DNA of 64,000 bases from assembly GCF_002097535.1 (NCBI RefSeq), contig NZ_CP020772.1, positions 1,736,001 through 1,800,000 of the forward strand, in the 5' to 3' direction. This document shows positions 8,230-17,289 of the stretch, in pieces; the stretch's first letter is position 1; each line of letters opens with the position of its first letter. The notes below the pieces were generated by a model. The model did not search any database. It saw nothing but the letters and a program-made list of their open reading frames with translations, and was not told the origin of the DNA. Both the position numbers and the translations under genes were made by a program. This DNA is from Halobacillus mangrovi (GTDB lineage Bacteria > Bacillota > Bacilli > Bacillales > Halobacillaceae).

Positions 8230-9981
8230 ATGACTAATCGAAACATCGTTGTTGTCGGTGGCGGTCTTGCCGGCCTTATGGCAACAATCAAAGCAGCAGA
8301 ACAAGGGGTTCACGTAGATTTGCTCTCCATTGTACCCGTTAAGCGCTCTCACTCTGTCTGCGCTCAAGGAGGTATTAATGGAGCTGTTAATACGAAAGGG
8401 GAGGGTGACTCTCCTTGGGAACACTTCGATGATACCGTTTACGGGGGAGACTTCCTAGCGAACCAGCCTCCCGTAAAAGCAATGTGTGAGGCAGCGCCTG
8501 GGATCATTCACTTGCTGGACCGTATGGGAGTAATGTTCAACCGTACACCTGAAGGTCTATTGGACTTCCGACGGTTCGGAGGGACGCAGCACCACCGTAC
8601 TGCCTTCGCAGGGGCTACGACTGGGCAGCAGCTCCTTTATGCATTAGATGAACAAGTACGTCGCCATGAGGTGAACGGACTTGTAACGAAATATGAAAAC
8701 TGGGAGTTCTTATCTGCCATTGTAGACGACGAGGGTGTTGGTCGTGGTGTCATCGGTCAAAACCTGAGCAACCACGAAATCAAAGCCTTCCCAGCTGATG
8801 CCGTCATCATGGCAACGGGCGGACCAGGGATTATTTTTGGTAAGTCTACAAACTCTGTAATCAATACAGGTTCTGCTGCTGGGGCTCTTTACCAGCAAGG
8901 CGTCGCCTATGCTAATGGTGAATTTATTCAAATCCACCCAACTGCTATTCCTGGAGACGATAAGCTTCGTCTTATGAGTGAATCTGCCCGAGGTGAAGGT
9001 GGACGAGTCTGGACATATAAAGACGGAGAGCCATGGTATTTCCTTGAAGAAAAATACCCTGCTTACGGTAACTTAGTCCCTCGTGATATCGCGACACGTG
9101 AGATTTTTGACGTGTGTGTGAATCAAAAGCTAGGAATTAATGGAGAGAATATGGTTTACCTCGACCTTTCTCATAAAGATCCGAAAGAGCTTGATGTAAA
9201 ACTTGGGGGAATCATCGAAATCTATGAAAAATTCGTAGGCGATGATCCGCGTAAAGTACCAATGAAGATTTTCCCTGCTGTTCACTATTCCATGGGTGGG
9301 ATGCACGTAGATTTTGATCAAATGACTGCTATTCCTGGCATTTTTGCAGCAGGCGAGTGTGATTATACTCAGCACGGAGCGAACCGCTTAGGTGCCAACT
9401 CCTTACTTTCCTCTATTTACGGTGGAATGGTTGCTGGACCAAACGCTGTTAAATACACAGAAGGTTTGGACAAAATTTCTGATGAAATGACATCTACACT
9501 ATTTGAAGCAAGGGTAAAAGAAGAGCAAGAGAAGTTTGATAAGATCATGGCCATGGACGGCGATGAGAATGCGTATCAAATCCACAAAGAACTTGGAGAG
9601 TGGATGACGGATAACGTAACCGTTGTACGGGAAAATGAGAAACTTCTGAAAACGGATGAAAAGATCGTAGAATTAATGGAGCGTTATGAACGCATCAATA
9701 TCAACGATACGTCCCGTTGGAGCAATCAGGGAGCTATGTTTACTAGACAACTTTGGAACATGCTTCAGCTTGCCCGTGTTATTACTCAAGGAGCTTATAA
9801 TCGTAATGAAAGCCGTGGCGCACATTACAAGCCTGAGTTCCCTGATCGTAACGACGAAGATTGGTTGAAGACTACGGTTGCAACGTACGATAAAGTAAAT
9901 AACAAACCAATCTTTAGATACGACGATGTCGATACATCATTCATCGAGCCGCGTAAACGTGACTACTCGAAGAGTAAATAA
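8230..9981 (+). CDS. sdhA: Succinate dehydrogenase flavoprotein subunit
   Basis: SdhA oxidises succinate to fumarate in the TCA cycle and carries covalent FAD. The 583-residue protein opens with the dinucleotide fold IVVVGGGLAGLMATIKAAE. The FAD-attachment region SHSVCAQGGINGAVN comes near residue 40. The substrate-binding HPTAIPGD and SARGEGGRVW motifs follow in the middle, then GANRLGANSLLSS near residue 390. The ribosome binding site AAGGGAGTGA precedes ATG 8230. It sits between sdhC and sdhB with short gaps and no damage. Confidence 0.97.
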   Translation: MTNRNIVVVGGGLAGLMATIKAAEQGVHVDLLSIVPVKRSHSVCAQGGINGAVNTKGEGDSPWEHFDDTVYGGDFLANQPPVKAMCEAAPGIIHLLDRMGVMFNRTPEGLLDFRRFGGTQHHRTAFAGATTGQQLLYALDEQVRRHEVNGLVTKYENWEFLSAIVDDEGVGRGVIGQNLSNHEIKAFPADAVIMATGGPGIIFGKSTNSVINTGSAAGALYQQGVAYANGEFIQIHPTAIPGDDKLRLMSESARGEGGRVWTYKDGEPWYFLEEKYPAYGNLVPRDIATREIFDVCVNQKLGINGENMVYLDLSHKDPKELDVKLGGIIEIYEKFVGDDPRKVPMKIFPAVHYSMGGMHVDFDQMTAIPGIFAAGECDYTQHGANRLGANSLLSSIYGGMVAGPNAVKYTEGLDKISDEMTSTLFEARVKEEQEKFDKIMAMDGDENAYQIHKELGEWMTDNVTVVRENEKLLKTDEKIVELMERYERININDTSRWSNQGAMFTRQLWNMLQLARVITQGAYNRNESRGAHYKPEFPDRNDEDWLKTTVATYDKVNNKPIFRYDDVDTSFIEPRKRDYSKSK

Positions 9982-9996
9982 AGGAGGTCATTGATG

Positions 9997-10761
9997 ATGA
10001 GCGAAAACAAGACGATTACGTTTATAATTACACGTCAAGACCACCCGGATGAACCGTCTTATGAAGAAACTTTCGAAATTCCATATCGTGAAAATATGAA
10101 TGTTATCTCTGCTTTGATGGAAATCCGCCGTAATCCAGTCAACGCTAACGGAGAAGCGACTACTCCGGTTTACTGGGATATGGGTTGTCTTGAAGAAGTG
10201 TGTGGAGCCTGTTCAATGGTGATCAACGGAACACCGCGTCAATCGTGTACAGCCCTTGTTGACCAACTGGAACAGCCAATCCGCCTGGCACCTATGAAAA
10301 CTTTCCCTGTCAATCGTGACCTTGCGGTAGATAGAAGCCGCATGTTCGATTCACTGAAGAAAGTGAAAGCATGGATTCCTATTGATGGAACCTATGATCT
10401 TGGACCTGGGCCGCGTATGGCAGAAAGTAAACGCCAGTGGGCTTATGAATTATCAAAATGTATGACTTGCGGAGTTTGTTTGGAAGCTTGTCCAAATGTG
10501 AATAGCAAGTCTGATTTCATCGGTCCTGCTCCCCTTTCTCAGGTTCGCCTGTTCAACTCACACCCAACTGGTGAACTGAACAAGAGTGAACGCCTGCAAA
10601 CGATTATGGATGAAGAAGGCTTGATGGGATGCGGAAACGCCCAGAACTGTGTGCAATCTTGTCCTAAAGGAATACCATTGACAACATCTATCGCGGCACT
10701 GAACCGTGATACAGCTATTGAGTCCTTCAAGAGCTTCTTCGGAAGCGACCAGCGAGTGTAA
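9997..10761 (+). CDS. sdhB: Succinate dehydrogenase iron-sulfur subunit
   Basis: SdhB passes electrons from SdhA to quinone through three iron-sulfur clusters. The ligands are visible: CLEEVCGAC for the 2Fe-2S cluster, and CMTCGVCLEACP and CGNAQNCVQSCPKG for the other two clusters. The product is 254 residues. AAGGAGGT at 9981 serves one of three in-frame codons (TTG 9991, ATG 9994, ATG 9997). I give 9997 because it yields the MSENKTI start that matches the family and has 9-bp spacing. It is the last gene of sdhCAB, before a strong terminator. Confidence 0.96.
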   Translation: MSENKTITFIITRQDHPDEPSYEETFEIPYRENMNVISALMEIRRNPVNANGEATTPVYWDMGCLEEVCGACSMVINGTPRQSCTALVDQLEQPIRLAPMKTFPVNRDLAVDRSRMFDSLKKVKAWIPIDGTYDLGPGPRMAESKRQWAYELSKCMTCGVCLEACPNVNSKSDFIGPAPLSQVRLFNSHPTGELNKSERLQTIMDEEGLMGCGNAQNCVQSCPKGIPLTTSIAALNRDTAIESFKSFFGSDQRV

Positions 10762-10768
10762 ATAATTG

Positions 10769-10809
10769 AAAAAATCCCCAGTGCATGCTAAATGCGCTGG
10801 GGATTTTCT
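10769..10809 (+). terminator. Rho-independent terminator after sdhB
   Basis: AAAATCCCCAG and CTGGGGATTTT form a long stem with T-rich flank, 10 bp after the sdhB stop. It isolates sdhCAB from the histidine kinase. Confidence 0.85.
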
Positions 10810-10935
10810 GTTAGATCACGAAAATTGCCAGCCCCTTTGTAATCAACTAACCATTAATTATTGAATGATAGGGGGTTGTAGGGCTTAATGTGCGTAGTAT
10901 AATAGATTTGATTGCAATTTAGTAAGGATGATTTT

Positions 10936-13260
10936 ATGCAAAAGTTTAAATGGTCTCATACATTCGTATTACTATTTTTTATAGTATCATCGATTTATTT
11001 AGTCATTATTGGGATTACTCAGCCCTTCATAGGGATTGATTTAGAAAAGCAGTCAGACCGATGGGTGATTACAAATATCGATCAAGATAGTTGGGCAGAA
11101 AGACACGGTATTCCTTTGAATGCAGAATTAATCTCTGTTGAAGGGGCAGCCCCAGAGGACCATTACTCTGTTTCGATGTTCAACGAGCTTGAGAAGGCAG
11201 ATTCTTTTACTATTGGAGCATCTGGACAGGAAATTTTTTATGATGATATTCACCAGTCCAGTCCTCAGCACTGGACGCTGTACGTCATATTTCCCAGTTT
11301 GTTCTTTCTTTCGATTCTTGGTATCTCACACCTGGTTCATAAGAGGGTGCCAAAAAGATACTCTGCCCACCAGTTAATTTTGTTCTTTCTCGCGATCGCT
11401 ACGGGTTATATGAGCAATAGCGGTGCCATTCGTGACGATCTATACAGCTTATTTTTGAACACGTCGCTTTTTCTGATGGCTCCAGTCATATTAATTCATT
11501 TTCTTTACAATTATTTCCGTGAATTGGATACGTATTGGTTTTCTAAAAAGGTTCCATATTTTTTATATGGTCTTGCCATAGTCGTCTCCTCTATGGAAAG
11601 CTATTTTTTGAGCACTCAAAATTACCCAGAGATGTTCGATCCTGTACCGCCATGGCTACTATTAGGCCTCTATATTATATTATTTTACGTGATCTATAGA
11701 GGGCTTTATATATTCAAAGACACGCCTCAAGGCTCTATTTTTAAATATGTCAGTGTTGGGATGACAGTAGCTTTCTTTCCCTACACATGGCTCTATCTCA
11801 TTCCTGCCCTTACGATCGGAAAGAAAATCATAACGCTGGAAGTAGGAGCGGTATTTTTAATAGCTCTTCCTATCACATTTATGTATTTAGTTACGAGAGA
11901 GCGGTTAATCGATATCGATTTTGTGATGAGCCGGGTTCGCTATTATATTTTCTTATCGATCGTGCCAAGCATTATTCTGACAGCTGTTTTTGCATGGCTT
12001 GTATCTTCACCACAATCGATGGTCACTTATATACAAGTCTATCTGCTTGTGCATCTTTTCTTGATCGCTTTTCTTTCTATTAAAGAAGTGCTCGATTCAC
12101 GGTTGCAGCGATTCTTATTTTCTGCAAGATACAGCTATCAGGAAAGCATGCACCGGATGTCTAAAGATATGAAAGACCAATCAAATGCCGTAGACTTGAT
12201 GAAGGTCATGAGAAGTGAAATTAATAATGTACTGAACGTACGCGATATGTATATTTTCTCTAAACACAATAAACGGAACATGTACTGTGTGTATGATCAG
12301 ATCCCTGATGATATTCTCATGGAGCTTGACGAAAAGTTGACAGATCACAGCTATGATATCGGCTCTATTATTGAAACAAACAAAGGGTTTGGTGTCATAG
12401 TAGGATTTTCCTTACAGAAACTTACCATGCTTTGGTGTGAAGGGAAGAAAGACTATACAAATTTAAATCGTGATGAGAAAACGTATTTGCAAACCATCTC
12501 TCATAATGCCAACATTGCCATAGAGAATATGAATCTCATTGAGGATCTAGTTAAAGAGCTGCGCCGATTGAAAAATAATCAGACTCAAAAGTATCCGACC
12601 TGGCTATCGAGGCTGCTGTTTACTATTGCTGAAAATCAGCGTAAACAGCTGTCGATTGATTTGCATGACACTGTTCTTCAAGAACAACTGTACCTTTACA
12701 GAAAAATGGATGATTTAATTAGACATAGAAATGACTTGCCTCCCACTTTGCACGCTGAACTTGTTATGTATAAGGAGTCGCTCCTGGACAGTATTCATTT
12801 GATTCGAGAGACATGCAATGAACTACGCCCAGCCTTTATTGAGGAATTAGGACTCGTGCAATCGTTGAATAACCTAATTCAGCAATACCAGCTTCGATCC
12901 AACTTTACTGTGTATTTTTCTGAGGAAAAGTTTGACGCAGAGCTGGATCAGGAGCATATCCTCGCGATCTTCCGGATTGTCCAGGAATTGCTGACAAATG
13001 CCATGAAGCATTCGGAGGCAAAAATAGTTAAACTTTCTCTTTCTGAGGAAGATGACCAAGTCGTATTGCTTTACTCAGATAACGGAAAAGGAATGGACTT
13101 TTCATTCCAGCGTGATTTGTTCTCTCATATAGGATTGTCTGGAATCGAGCAGCGTGTGAACGGACTAAATGGACATTTGAAGATTGATACAGCTCCAGGG
13201 GAGGGCTTTAAGGCGGTAATTACGTTTCCCGTTACGGTTAAGAAGGAGGCTCACGTATGA
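10936..13260 (+). CDS. ComP-like membrane sensor histidine kinase
   Basis: This is a 774-residue sensor kinase. The N-terminal hydrophobic segment is followed by a PDZ-like extracytoplasmic stretch (IDQDSWAERHGIPLNAELISV), then about seven further membrane segments to about residue 390. A GAF-like linker comes next, then a HisKA_3 domain with LHDTVLQEQL (phospho-acceptor His about residue 577) and a HATPase_c domain (DNGKGMDF, GLSGIEQRV). The layout and motifs such as RVRYY and RETCNELRP resemble ComP of the B. subtilis quorum system. No comQ or comX is beside it, so its signal is unknown. ATG 10936 has TAAGGA upstream. A TATAAT lies at 10898. The stop overlaps the next start by 4 bp. Confidence 0.85.
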   Translation: MQKFKWSHTFVLLFFIVSSIYLVIIGITQPFIGIDLEKQSDRWVITNIDQDSWAERHGIPLNAELISVEGAAPEDHYSVSMFNELEKADSFTIGASGQEIFYDDIHQSSPQHWTLYVIFPSLFFLSILGISHLVHKRVPKRYSAHQLILFFLAIATGYMSNSGAIRDDLYSLFLNTSLFLMAPVILIHFLYNYFRELDTYWFSKKVPYFLYGLAIVVSSMESYFLSTQNYPEMFDPVPPWLLLGLYIILFYVIYRGLYIFKDTPQGSIFKYVSVGMTVAFFPYTWLYLIPALTIGKKIITLEVGAVFLIALPITFMYLVTRERLIDIDFVMSRVRYYIFLSIVPSIILTAVFAWLVSSPQSMVTYIQVYLLVHLFLIAFLSIKEVLDSRLQRFLFSARYSYQESMHRMSKDMKDQSNAVDLMKVMRSEINNVLNVRDMYIFSKHNKRNMYCVYDQIPDDILMELDEKLTDHSYDIGSIIETNKGFGVIVGFSLQKLTMLWCEGKKDYTNLNRDEKTYLQTISHNANIAIENMNLIEDLVKELRRLKNNQTQKYPTWLSRLLFTIAENQRKQLSIDLHDTVLQEQLYLYRKMDDLIRHRNDLPPTLHAELVMYKESLLDSIHLIRETCNELRPAFIEELGLVQSLNNLIQQYQLRSNFTVYFSEEKFDAELDQEHILAIFRIVQELLTNAMKHSEAKIVKLSLSEEDDQVVLLYSDNGKGMDFSFQRDLFSHIGLSGIEQRVNGLNGHLKIDTAPGEGFKAVITFPVTVKKEAHV

Positions 13261-13907
13261 CGAAAATATTAATTGTTGATGACCACCCAGCCGTCGGAGC
13301 TGGCACAAAATCGATGCTGGAACAAGAGGCAGATATGAAAGTCGATGTCATCGAACGAAGTGATCAAGTAGAAACTCATTTAGAAGAAAATGAGTATGAT
13401 ATTCTTTTACTGGATTTGTATATGCCTGGACTGAATGGAATCGAGCTTGCCAAGAATCTCAGGAAAACTCACCCAGACCTCATTCTGCTCATCTACACCG
13501 GTTTTGACTTGAGTACCCATTTCAATATGCTTGTCGAGGCGGATATCAATGGATTTGTCAGTAAAACAGCAACGAGTGAAGAACTGCTTACCGTTATTCG
13601 ATGCGCCCTTCGTGACGAAGTCGTTATTCCGCTCCATTTGTTTAAACAGCTGAGAAGGGCAGAAGCGAGTGTCAGTCAGCAAAATGAAACAGAAGAAGGC
13701 ACAAGTTTGTCGCTTAACGAAAAAGAACAATCGATCCTTAAGGAAGTCGCTTCCGGCTTCACGAACCGTGAAATTGCCCAGACCCTTCACATGTCTCAAA
13801 GAAGTGTGGAATACACACTTACTGGGATTTTTAATAAACTAAATGTAAGGTCGAGGACAGAGGCATTATTTAAAGCACAGGAACTCGGGCTTGTGTCTAA
13901 ATCTTAA
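13257..13907 (+). CDS. ComA-like NarL/FixJ-family response regulator
   Basis: This is the partner of the preceding kinase, translationally coupled by an ATGA overlap. The 216-residue protein has a receiver domain (DDHPAVG near the start; phospho-acceptor Asp53 in LLLDLYMPG; conserved Thr in LLIYTGF). A LuxR-type helix-turn-helix forms the C-terminus (GFTNREIAQTLHMSQRSVEYTL). The recognition region and the following GIFNKLNVRSRTEAL are very close to ComA. Target promoters cannot be named from this window. It sits 93 bp before gerE, which has its own sigma-K-type promoter, so the two are probably not cotranscribed in growing cells. Confidence 0.88.
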   Translation: MTKILIVDDHPAVGAGTKSMLEQEADMKVDVIERSDQVETHLEENEYDILLLDLYMPGLNGIELAKNLRKTHPDLILLIYTGFDLSTHFNMLVEADINGFVSKTATSEELLTVIRCALRDEVVIPLHLFKQLRRAEASVSQQNETEEGTSLSLNEKEQSILKEVASGFTNREIAQTLHMSQRSVEYTLTGIFNKLNVRSRTEALFKAQELGLVSKS

Positions 13908-13916
13908 TACACTGGC

Positions 13917-13944
13917 ACAGTGCTCAGATTCTAGTCATACGATA
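13917..13944 (+). promoter_or_regulatory. Sigma-K type promoter of gerE
   Basis: AC at 13917-13918 is followed by exactly 17 bp and CATACGATA at 13936-13944. This fits the known sigma-K pattern AC-N17-CATANNNTA. It lies about 57 bp before the gerE start. In B. subtilis gerE is transcribed by sigma-K, so the match is functionally coherent. Confidence 0.75.
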
Positions 13945-14000
13945 CATTGACTAAATAATTCCCCTCGATGATGCTCAGGACAACAAGGAGGGGTACGCTT

Positions 14001-14225
14001 GTGAAGGAGGACGGCTATCGGCCAACACAAATTCTTACCAAGCGGGAGCGAGAAGTTTTCGAGCTTCTGGTGCAAGACAAAACGACAAAAGAGATCGCAA
14101 AAGAGCTTTTCATTTCAGAGAAGACTGTGCGGAATCACATCTCAAATGCAATGCAAAAGCTGGGAGTAAAAGGACGTTCACAGGCAGTTGTAGAACTGCT
14201 ACGTATGGGTGAATTGGAATTATAA
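14001..14225 (+). CDS. gerE: Late mother-cell transcription factor GerE
   Basis: GerE is a small LuxR-type DNA-binding protein. It activates or represses spore-coat genes at the end of sporulation in the mother cell. From GTG 14001, behind AAGGAGGGG, the product has 74 residues, the same as in B. subtilis. Nearly the whole chain is the helix-turn-helix (LTKREREVFELLVQDKTT, then KEIAKELFISEKTVRNHI). The in-frame ATG at 13968 lies upstream of the ribosome binding site and is rejected. A sigma-K-like promoter is just upstream and a strong terminator follows. Confidence 0.96.
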   Translation: MKEDGYRPTQILTKREREVFELLVQDKTTKEIAKELFISEKTVRNHISNAMQKLGVKGRSQAVVELLRMGELEL

Positions 14226-14267
14226 TCTCCATAGATCAGTAAATGGATTGTAATTTTGAGATGAGGA

Positions 14268-14314
14268 TCCTTTCAGGTGTTGGGAATAGCAAGCAATACC
14301 TGAAAGGGTTTTTT
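14268..14314 (+). terminator. Rho-independent terminator after gerE
   Basis: CCTTTCAGGT and ACCTGAAAGG form the stem, followed by six T residues. It ends the gerE transcript before the MarR gene. Confidence 0.85.
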
Positions 14315-14400
14315 GTCACCAAACAAACGTTTACCTTGAATTTTCTTTCGTAAACAGTGAGAATGGTGGTTACAGAGTATTTTTGTGAGGAGTGCTTGAT

Positions 14401-14862
14401 GTGACGAAATCACACCAGACGTCGATGATCGCAGATGTAGAAAAAGAGTTACGATACATATCTGGCATCATTAAACAAAGAGGACGAGTAATCTTAAATA
14501 ATTATCCCATTACGGCGCCGCAATTTGTCGCTTTACAGTGGTTAATGGATAAAGGAGACATGACGATAGGCGAACTATCCAATTACATTCACCTTGCCTG
14601 CAGCACGACGACGGACCTCGTCGACCGCATGGAAAAGAATGAATTGGTGGAAAGAGTCAGAGATCCCAAAGACCGTCGAGTCGTACGGATCCATGTATTG
14701 GAAAAAGGTGAACAGATCATACATGAAGTGATTGAAAAACGCCAAGATTATTTAGAAGAAGTCTTAAAGGACGTTCCAGTAGATGACGTAAACACGTTGA
14801 ACCAGTTGCTGCATGTCCTTCATGAAAAAATGCGTGAGGCGGATAAAGAAAAAATCAACTAA
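14401..14862 (+). CDS. MarR-family transcriptional regulator (YsmB-like)
   Basis: This 153-residue winged-helix regulator has a MarR core. The segment MTIGELSNYIHLACSTTTDLVDRME is the recognition region and VRDPKDRRVVRIHVLEKG is the wing. It corresponds in sequence and position to B. subtilis ysmB, between gerE and racE. The ligand and targets are unknown. GTG 14401 is chosen because GAGGAG lies 8 bp upstream; the GTG at 14392 overlaps that site. The stop is 19 bp before racE, so the two are probably cotranscribed. Confidence 0.88.
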   Translation: MTKSHQTSMIADVEKELRYISGIIKQRGRVILNNYPITAPQFVALQWLMDKGDMTIGELSNYIHLACSTTTDLVDRMEKNELVERVRDPKDRRVVRIHVLEKGEQIIHEVIEKRQDYLEEVLKDVPVDDVNTLNQLLHVLHEKMREADKEKIN

Positions 14863-14881
14863 GAAAAATGAGGGATGCATT

Positions 14882-15703
14882 GTGACAAAGCCGATTGGAG
14901 TCATTGATTCGGGCGTAGGCGGTTTAACAGTAGCACGGGAACTTATGCGACAGTTGCCACAAGAAACTTTCATCTATTTAGGAGATACCCTCCGCTGTCC
15001 ATACGGCCCAAGGTCGGAACAAGAGGTCAGGGCTTTTACGTGGCAAATGGTCAATTTTCTTTTGGAAAAAAATATTAAAATGCTTGTGGTAGCCTGCAAT
15101 ACAGCTACAGCTTATACATTGAACGAACTTCAGGAAAAATTATCGATTCCTGTTATCGGAGTTATTGAACCTGGAGCAAGGGCAGCCATTAAGGTGAGTC
15201 AGAATAAACGGATTGGCGTCATTGGAACGGAAGGAACCATACGCAGTCGTGCTTATCCGAATGCGTTAAAGTCAATTGACAGTAGTATTCGCGTGAACGA
15301 CTTGGCTTGTCCACCTTTTGTTCCGATGGTGGAAGAGGGAATGCTGACTGGACCTGAAGCAGAAGGTGTCGTTGAACGCACATTAAGTCCGCTCAAGAAA
15401 ATGAATCATATTGATACCTTGATCCTAGGTTGTACCCATTATCCGCTTATCAAAGACCTGGTGCAAAATGAAATGGGCAGCCATATCCAAGTCATCAGTT
15501 CTGGTGAAGAGACGGCAAGGGAGGCAAGCCTGATTCTAGCTTACAACAATCTGCTTGAGAAGAATGCTGAAGCTCCTGTCCATGAATTTTACACGACGGG
15601 AGATATGGAGAAATTTCGCCTGGTAGCCAACAGCTGGTTCGATGAGCCTGTCCGAATACTAAGACCCGTGGAACTTCACCACGTGCAAAGCTCTGCTATG
15701 TAA
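14882..15703 (+). CDS. racE: Glutamate racemase
   Basis: The enzyme converts L-glutamate to D-glutamate for peptidoglycan, and in some Bacillus species for poly-gamma-glutamate. The 273-residue product has the two catalytic cysteines in VVACNTATA (Cys72) and ILGCTHYPL (Cys184) and the N-terminal IGVIDSGVGGLTVAREL. The start is GTG 14882 behind GAGGG. The open frame extends upstream into the MarR gene but without a usable ribosome binding site. It sits between the MarR gene and gerM as in B. subtilis. The stop codon lies inside the terminator hairpin. Confidence 0.95.
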   Translation: MTKPIGVIDSGVGGLTVARELMRQLPQETFIYLGDTLRCPYGPRSEQEVRAFTWQMVNFLLEKNIKMLVVACNTATAYTLNELQEKLSIPVIGVIEPGARAAIKVSQNKRIGVIGTEGTIRSRAYPNALKSIDSSIRVNDLACPPFVPMVEEGMLTGPEAEGVVERTLSPLKKMNHIDTLILGCTHYPLIKDLVQNEMGSHIQVISSGEETAREASLILAYNNLLEKNAEAPVHEFYTTGDMEKFRLVANSWFDEPVRILRPVELHHVQSSAM

Positions 15704-15720
15704 AGCAGGGCTTTTTTCTT
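15687..15720 (+). terminator. Terminator overlapping the racE stop
   Basis: AAAGCTCTGCT and AGCAGGGCTTTTTT form a stem with the racE stop codon in the loop, followed by a T tract. Confidence 0.8.
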
Positions 15721-15759
15721 TGTCTACGAAATAAAAAAATGCTTCGGGTATGGAGTACT

Positions 15760-15985
15760 TTCTGCGGTGGGGCTGCATCCAGCTCCAGCGCCTAGCCCCT
15801 CGAGGTCATAAATCAATCGACTTCGTGGAAAAAAACCATCCACTCCATCGCTCGTCTTATGCTTGTCGGGGGCCCTCAGGACGAGGGTTAGTTCAACGTT
15901 GGCACAGGACGTGCCGAACTTAGTTGAACATTCATTGAATGATTAAGTCAGGCGCTTAAGCTTTTGTACTTACAAAATTTCATTC
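15760..15985. repeat. Bacillaceae-type interspersed intergenic repeat
   Basis: The racE-gerM gap is filled by a structured, non-coding, comparatively GC-rich block. It begins with CCAGCTCCAGCGCCTAGCCC, continues with CTCGAGGTCATAAATC and CTTATGCTTGTCGGGG, and ends in GGCGCTTAAGCTTTTG. This word order is typical of dispersed repeats I know from Bacillaceae genomes. Inside it is a nested hairpin (GGCAC AGGAC GTGCC) flanked by GTTCAAC and GTTGAAC arms. Only one copy is in this window, so its repeat nature rests on recognition, not on a count. Confidence 0.6.
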
Positions 15986-16050
15986 GTTGGTCTAATCCTT
16001 TTTGAGGCTCGTATATATGGTAGTACAATCTATCTTCAGGAGGGAATCGT

Positions 16051-17151
16051 ATGAAAACGCTCGGTGTTAAACCCATTTTACTTGCGGTTTTATTATTATT
16101 AAGTACAGGGCTTCTTTCGGGATGCTTATTTGAAGGGGAGCAATCCTTAGAAAAAATGGATGAACCTGATCAGGCTGCAACAACCGATCAGCTAGATGAA
16201 ACCGAAGAGCCAGAACCTGGTGCTGAAGGCGAACAATCAGGGGAAGCACCGGAGGGCACAGAAGGTGAAGCATCTACACAAACAGTGGCTCGTGAACTTT
16301 ACTTGATGGATGAAAGCGGGATGGTTGTGCCGCAAACGCTCGAGCTTCCAGCTTCTGAAGAGGTTGCCAAGCAATCCCTGGAATACTTAGTGAAGGATGG
16401 TCCAGTTACCGAACTGCTTCCAAATGGATTCCAAGCTGTCTTACCAGCAGGCACAGAGATTCTTGGGTTAAACCTTCAGGAGGATGGCACAATGGTGGTG
16501 GACGTGTCCGAAGACTTTAAGAATTATGAAGCGAAGGATGAACAAAAGATCCTTCAGGCGATGACCTATACACTAACCCAATATGATAATGTGAAAAGGA
16601 TTAAGCTATGGATCAACGGTCACGAACAAAACGTCATGCCCGTAAACGGAACCCCAATTGCTGATGGGGTTTCCCGTTCAGACGGGATTAACAATCACGT
16701 AGGCGATGAAACAGACGTCATGAATAGCCAGGCGGTAACCGTCTACTTTCCTTCTCAAAATGGAGAAGAAGTGTACCAGGTCCCTGTAACGACACGAGTG
16801 GCAAAAGGAGAAGATCTTTATTCTGCAGTTGTCCAAGCGCTCTTGAATGGACCTGAACTCGGGACTTCCTTATTGCAGCCTTTCAATGAAGGTGCCGAGG
16901 TAGTCAGCACTAAATTAGATTCAGGCGTCCTAACCTTGTCGTTCAATGAAGCGATCTTAACGGGGCAGGACGAGCAAAAAGCATTATCTGACGAAGCTTT
17001 ATCCAGCCTCGTTATGAGTCTGACAGATCTAGCTGATGTGGAATCTGTTTCCGTAGAAGTTGAAGGAGTCGAACATGTCATGAATGAATCTGGTGATCCG
17101 CTTGTTGAGCCAGTGACTCGTTCGGATATTGTTGAAGCAGAAAGTTTATAA
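16051..17151 (+). CDS. gerM: Germination/sporulation lipoprotein GerM
   Basis: GerM is a membrane-anchored lipoprotein needed for normal sporulation and germination. The signal peptide ends in the lipobox LLSGC at about residue 25. An acidic linker (about 30-75) follows, then two GerM domains of about 120 residues each, roughly 80-205 and 225-350. The gene has 366 residues. ATG 16051 sits 7 bp after CAGGAGGG. It lies between racE and rph, as in B. subtilis. The strongly acidic linker would fit a salt-adapted cell surface. Confidence 0.92.
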   Translation: MKTLGVKPILLAVLLLLSTGLLSGCLFEGEQSLEKMDEPDQAATTDQLDETEEPEPGAEGEQSGEAPEGTEGEASTQTVARELYLMDESGMVVPQTLELPASEEVAKQSLEYLVKDGPVTELLPNGFQAVLPAGTEILGLNLQEDGTMVVDVSEDFKNYEAKDEQKILQAMTYTLTQYDNVKRIKLWINGHEQNVMPVNGTPIADGVSRSDGINNHVGDETDVMNSQAVTVYFPSQNGEEVYQVPVTTRVAKGEDLYSAVVQALLNGPELGTSLLQPFNEGAEVVSTKLDSGVLTLSFNEAILTGQDEQKALSDEALSSLVMSLTDLADVESVSVEVEGVEHVMNESGDPLVEPVTRSDIVEAESL

Positions 17152-17167
17152 GATTATCATATGTGCT

Positions 17168-17208
17168 AAAAGGCATCTCAAAGATCTTGCTCTTGAGGTG
17201 CCTTTTTA
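17168..17208 (+). terminator. Rho-independent terminator after gerM
   Basis: AAAAGGCATCTCAAAGA pairs with TCTTGAGGTGCCTTTTT, a long stem ending in five T residues, just after gerM. Confidence 0.85.
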
Positions 17209-17289
17209 AGTTGTGTTCACTACCGAGGACATATAAATTGTGTTAAGATGGGCTAGGATAAAGGTGAACGATAAAGGAGGTCATTGTCG

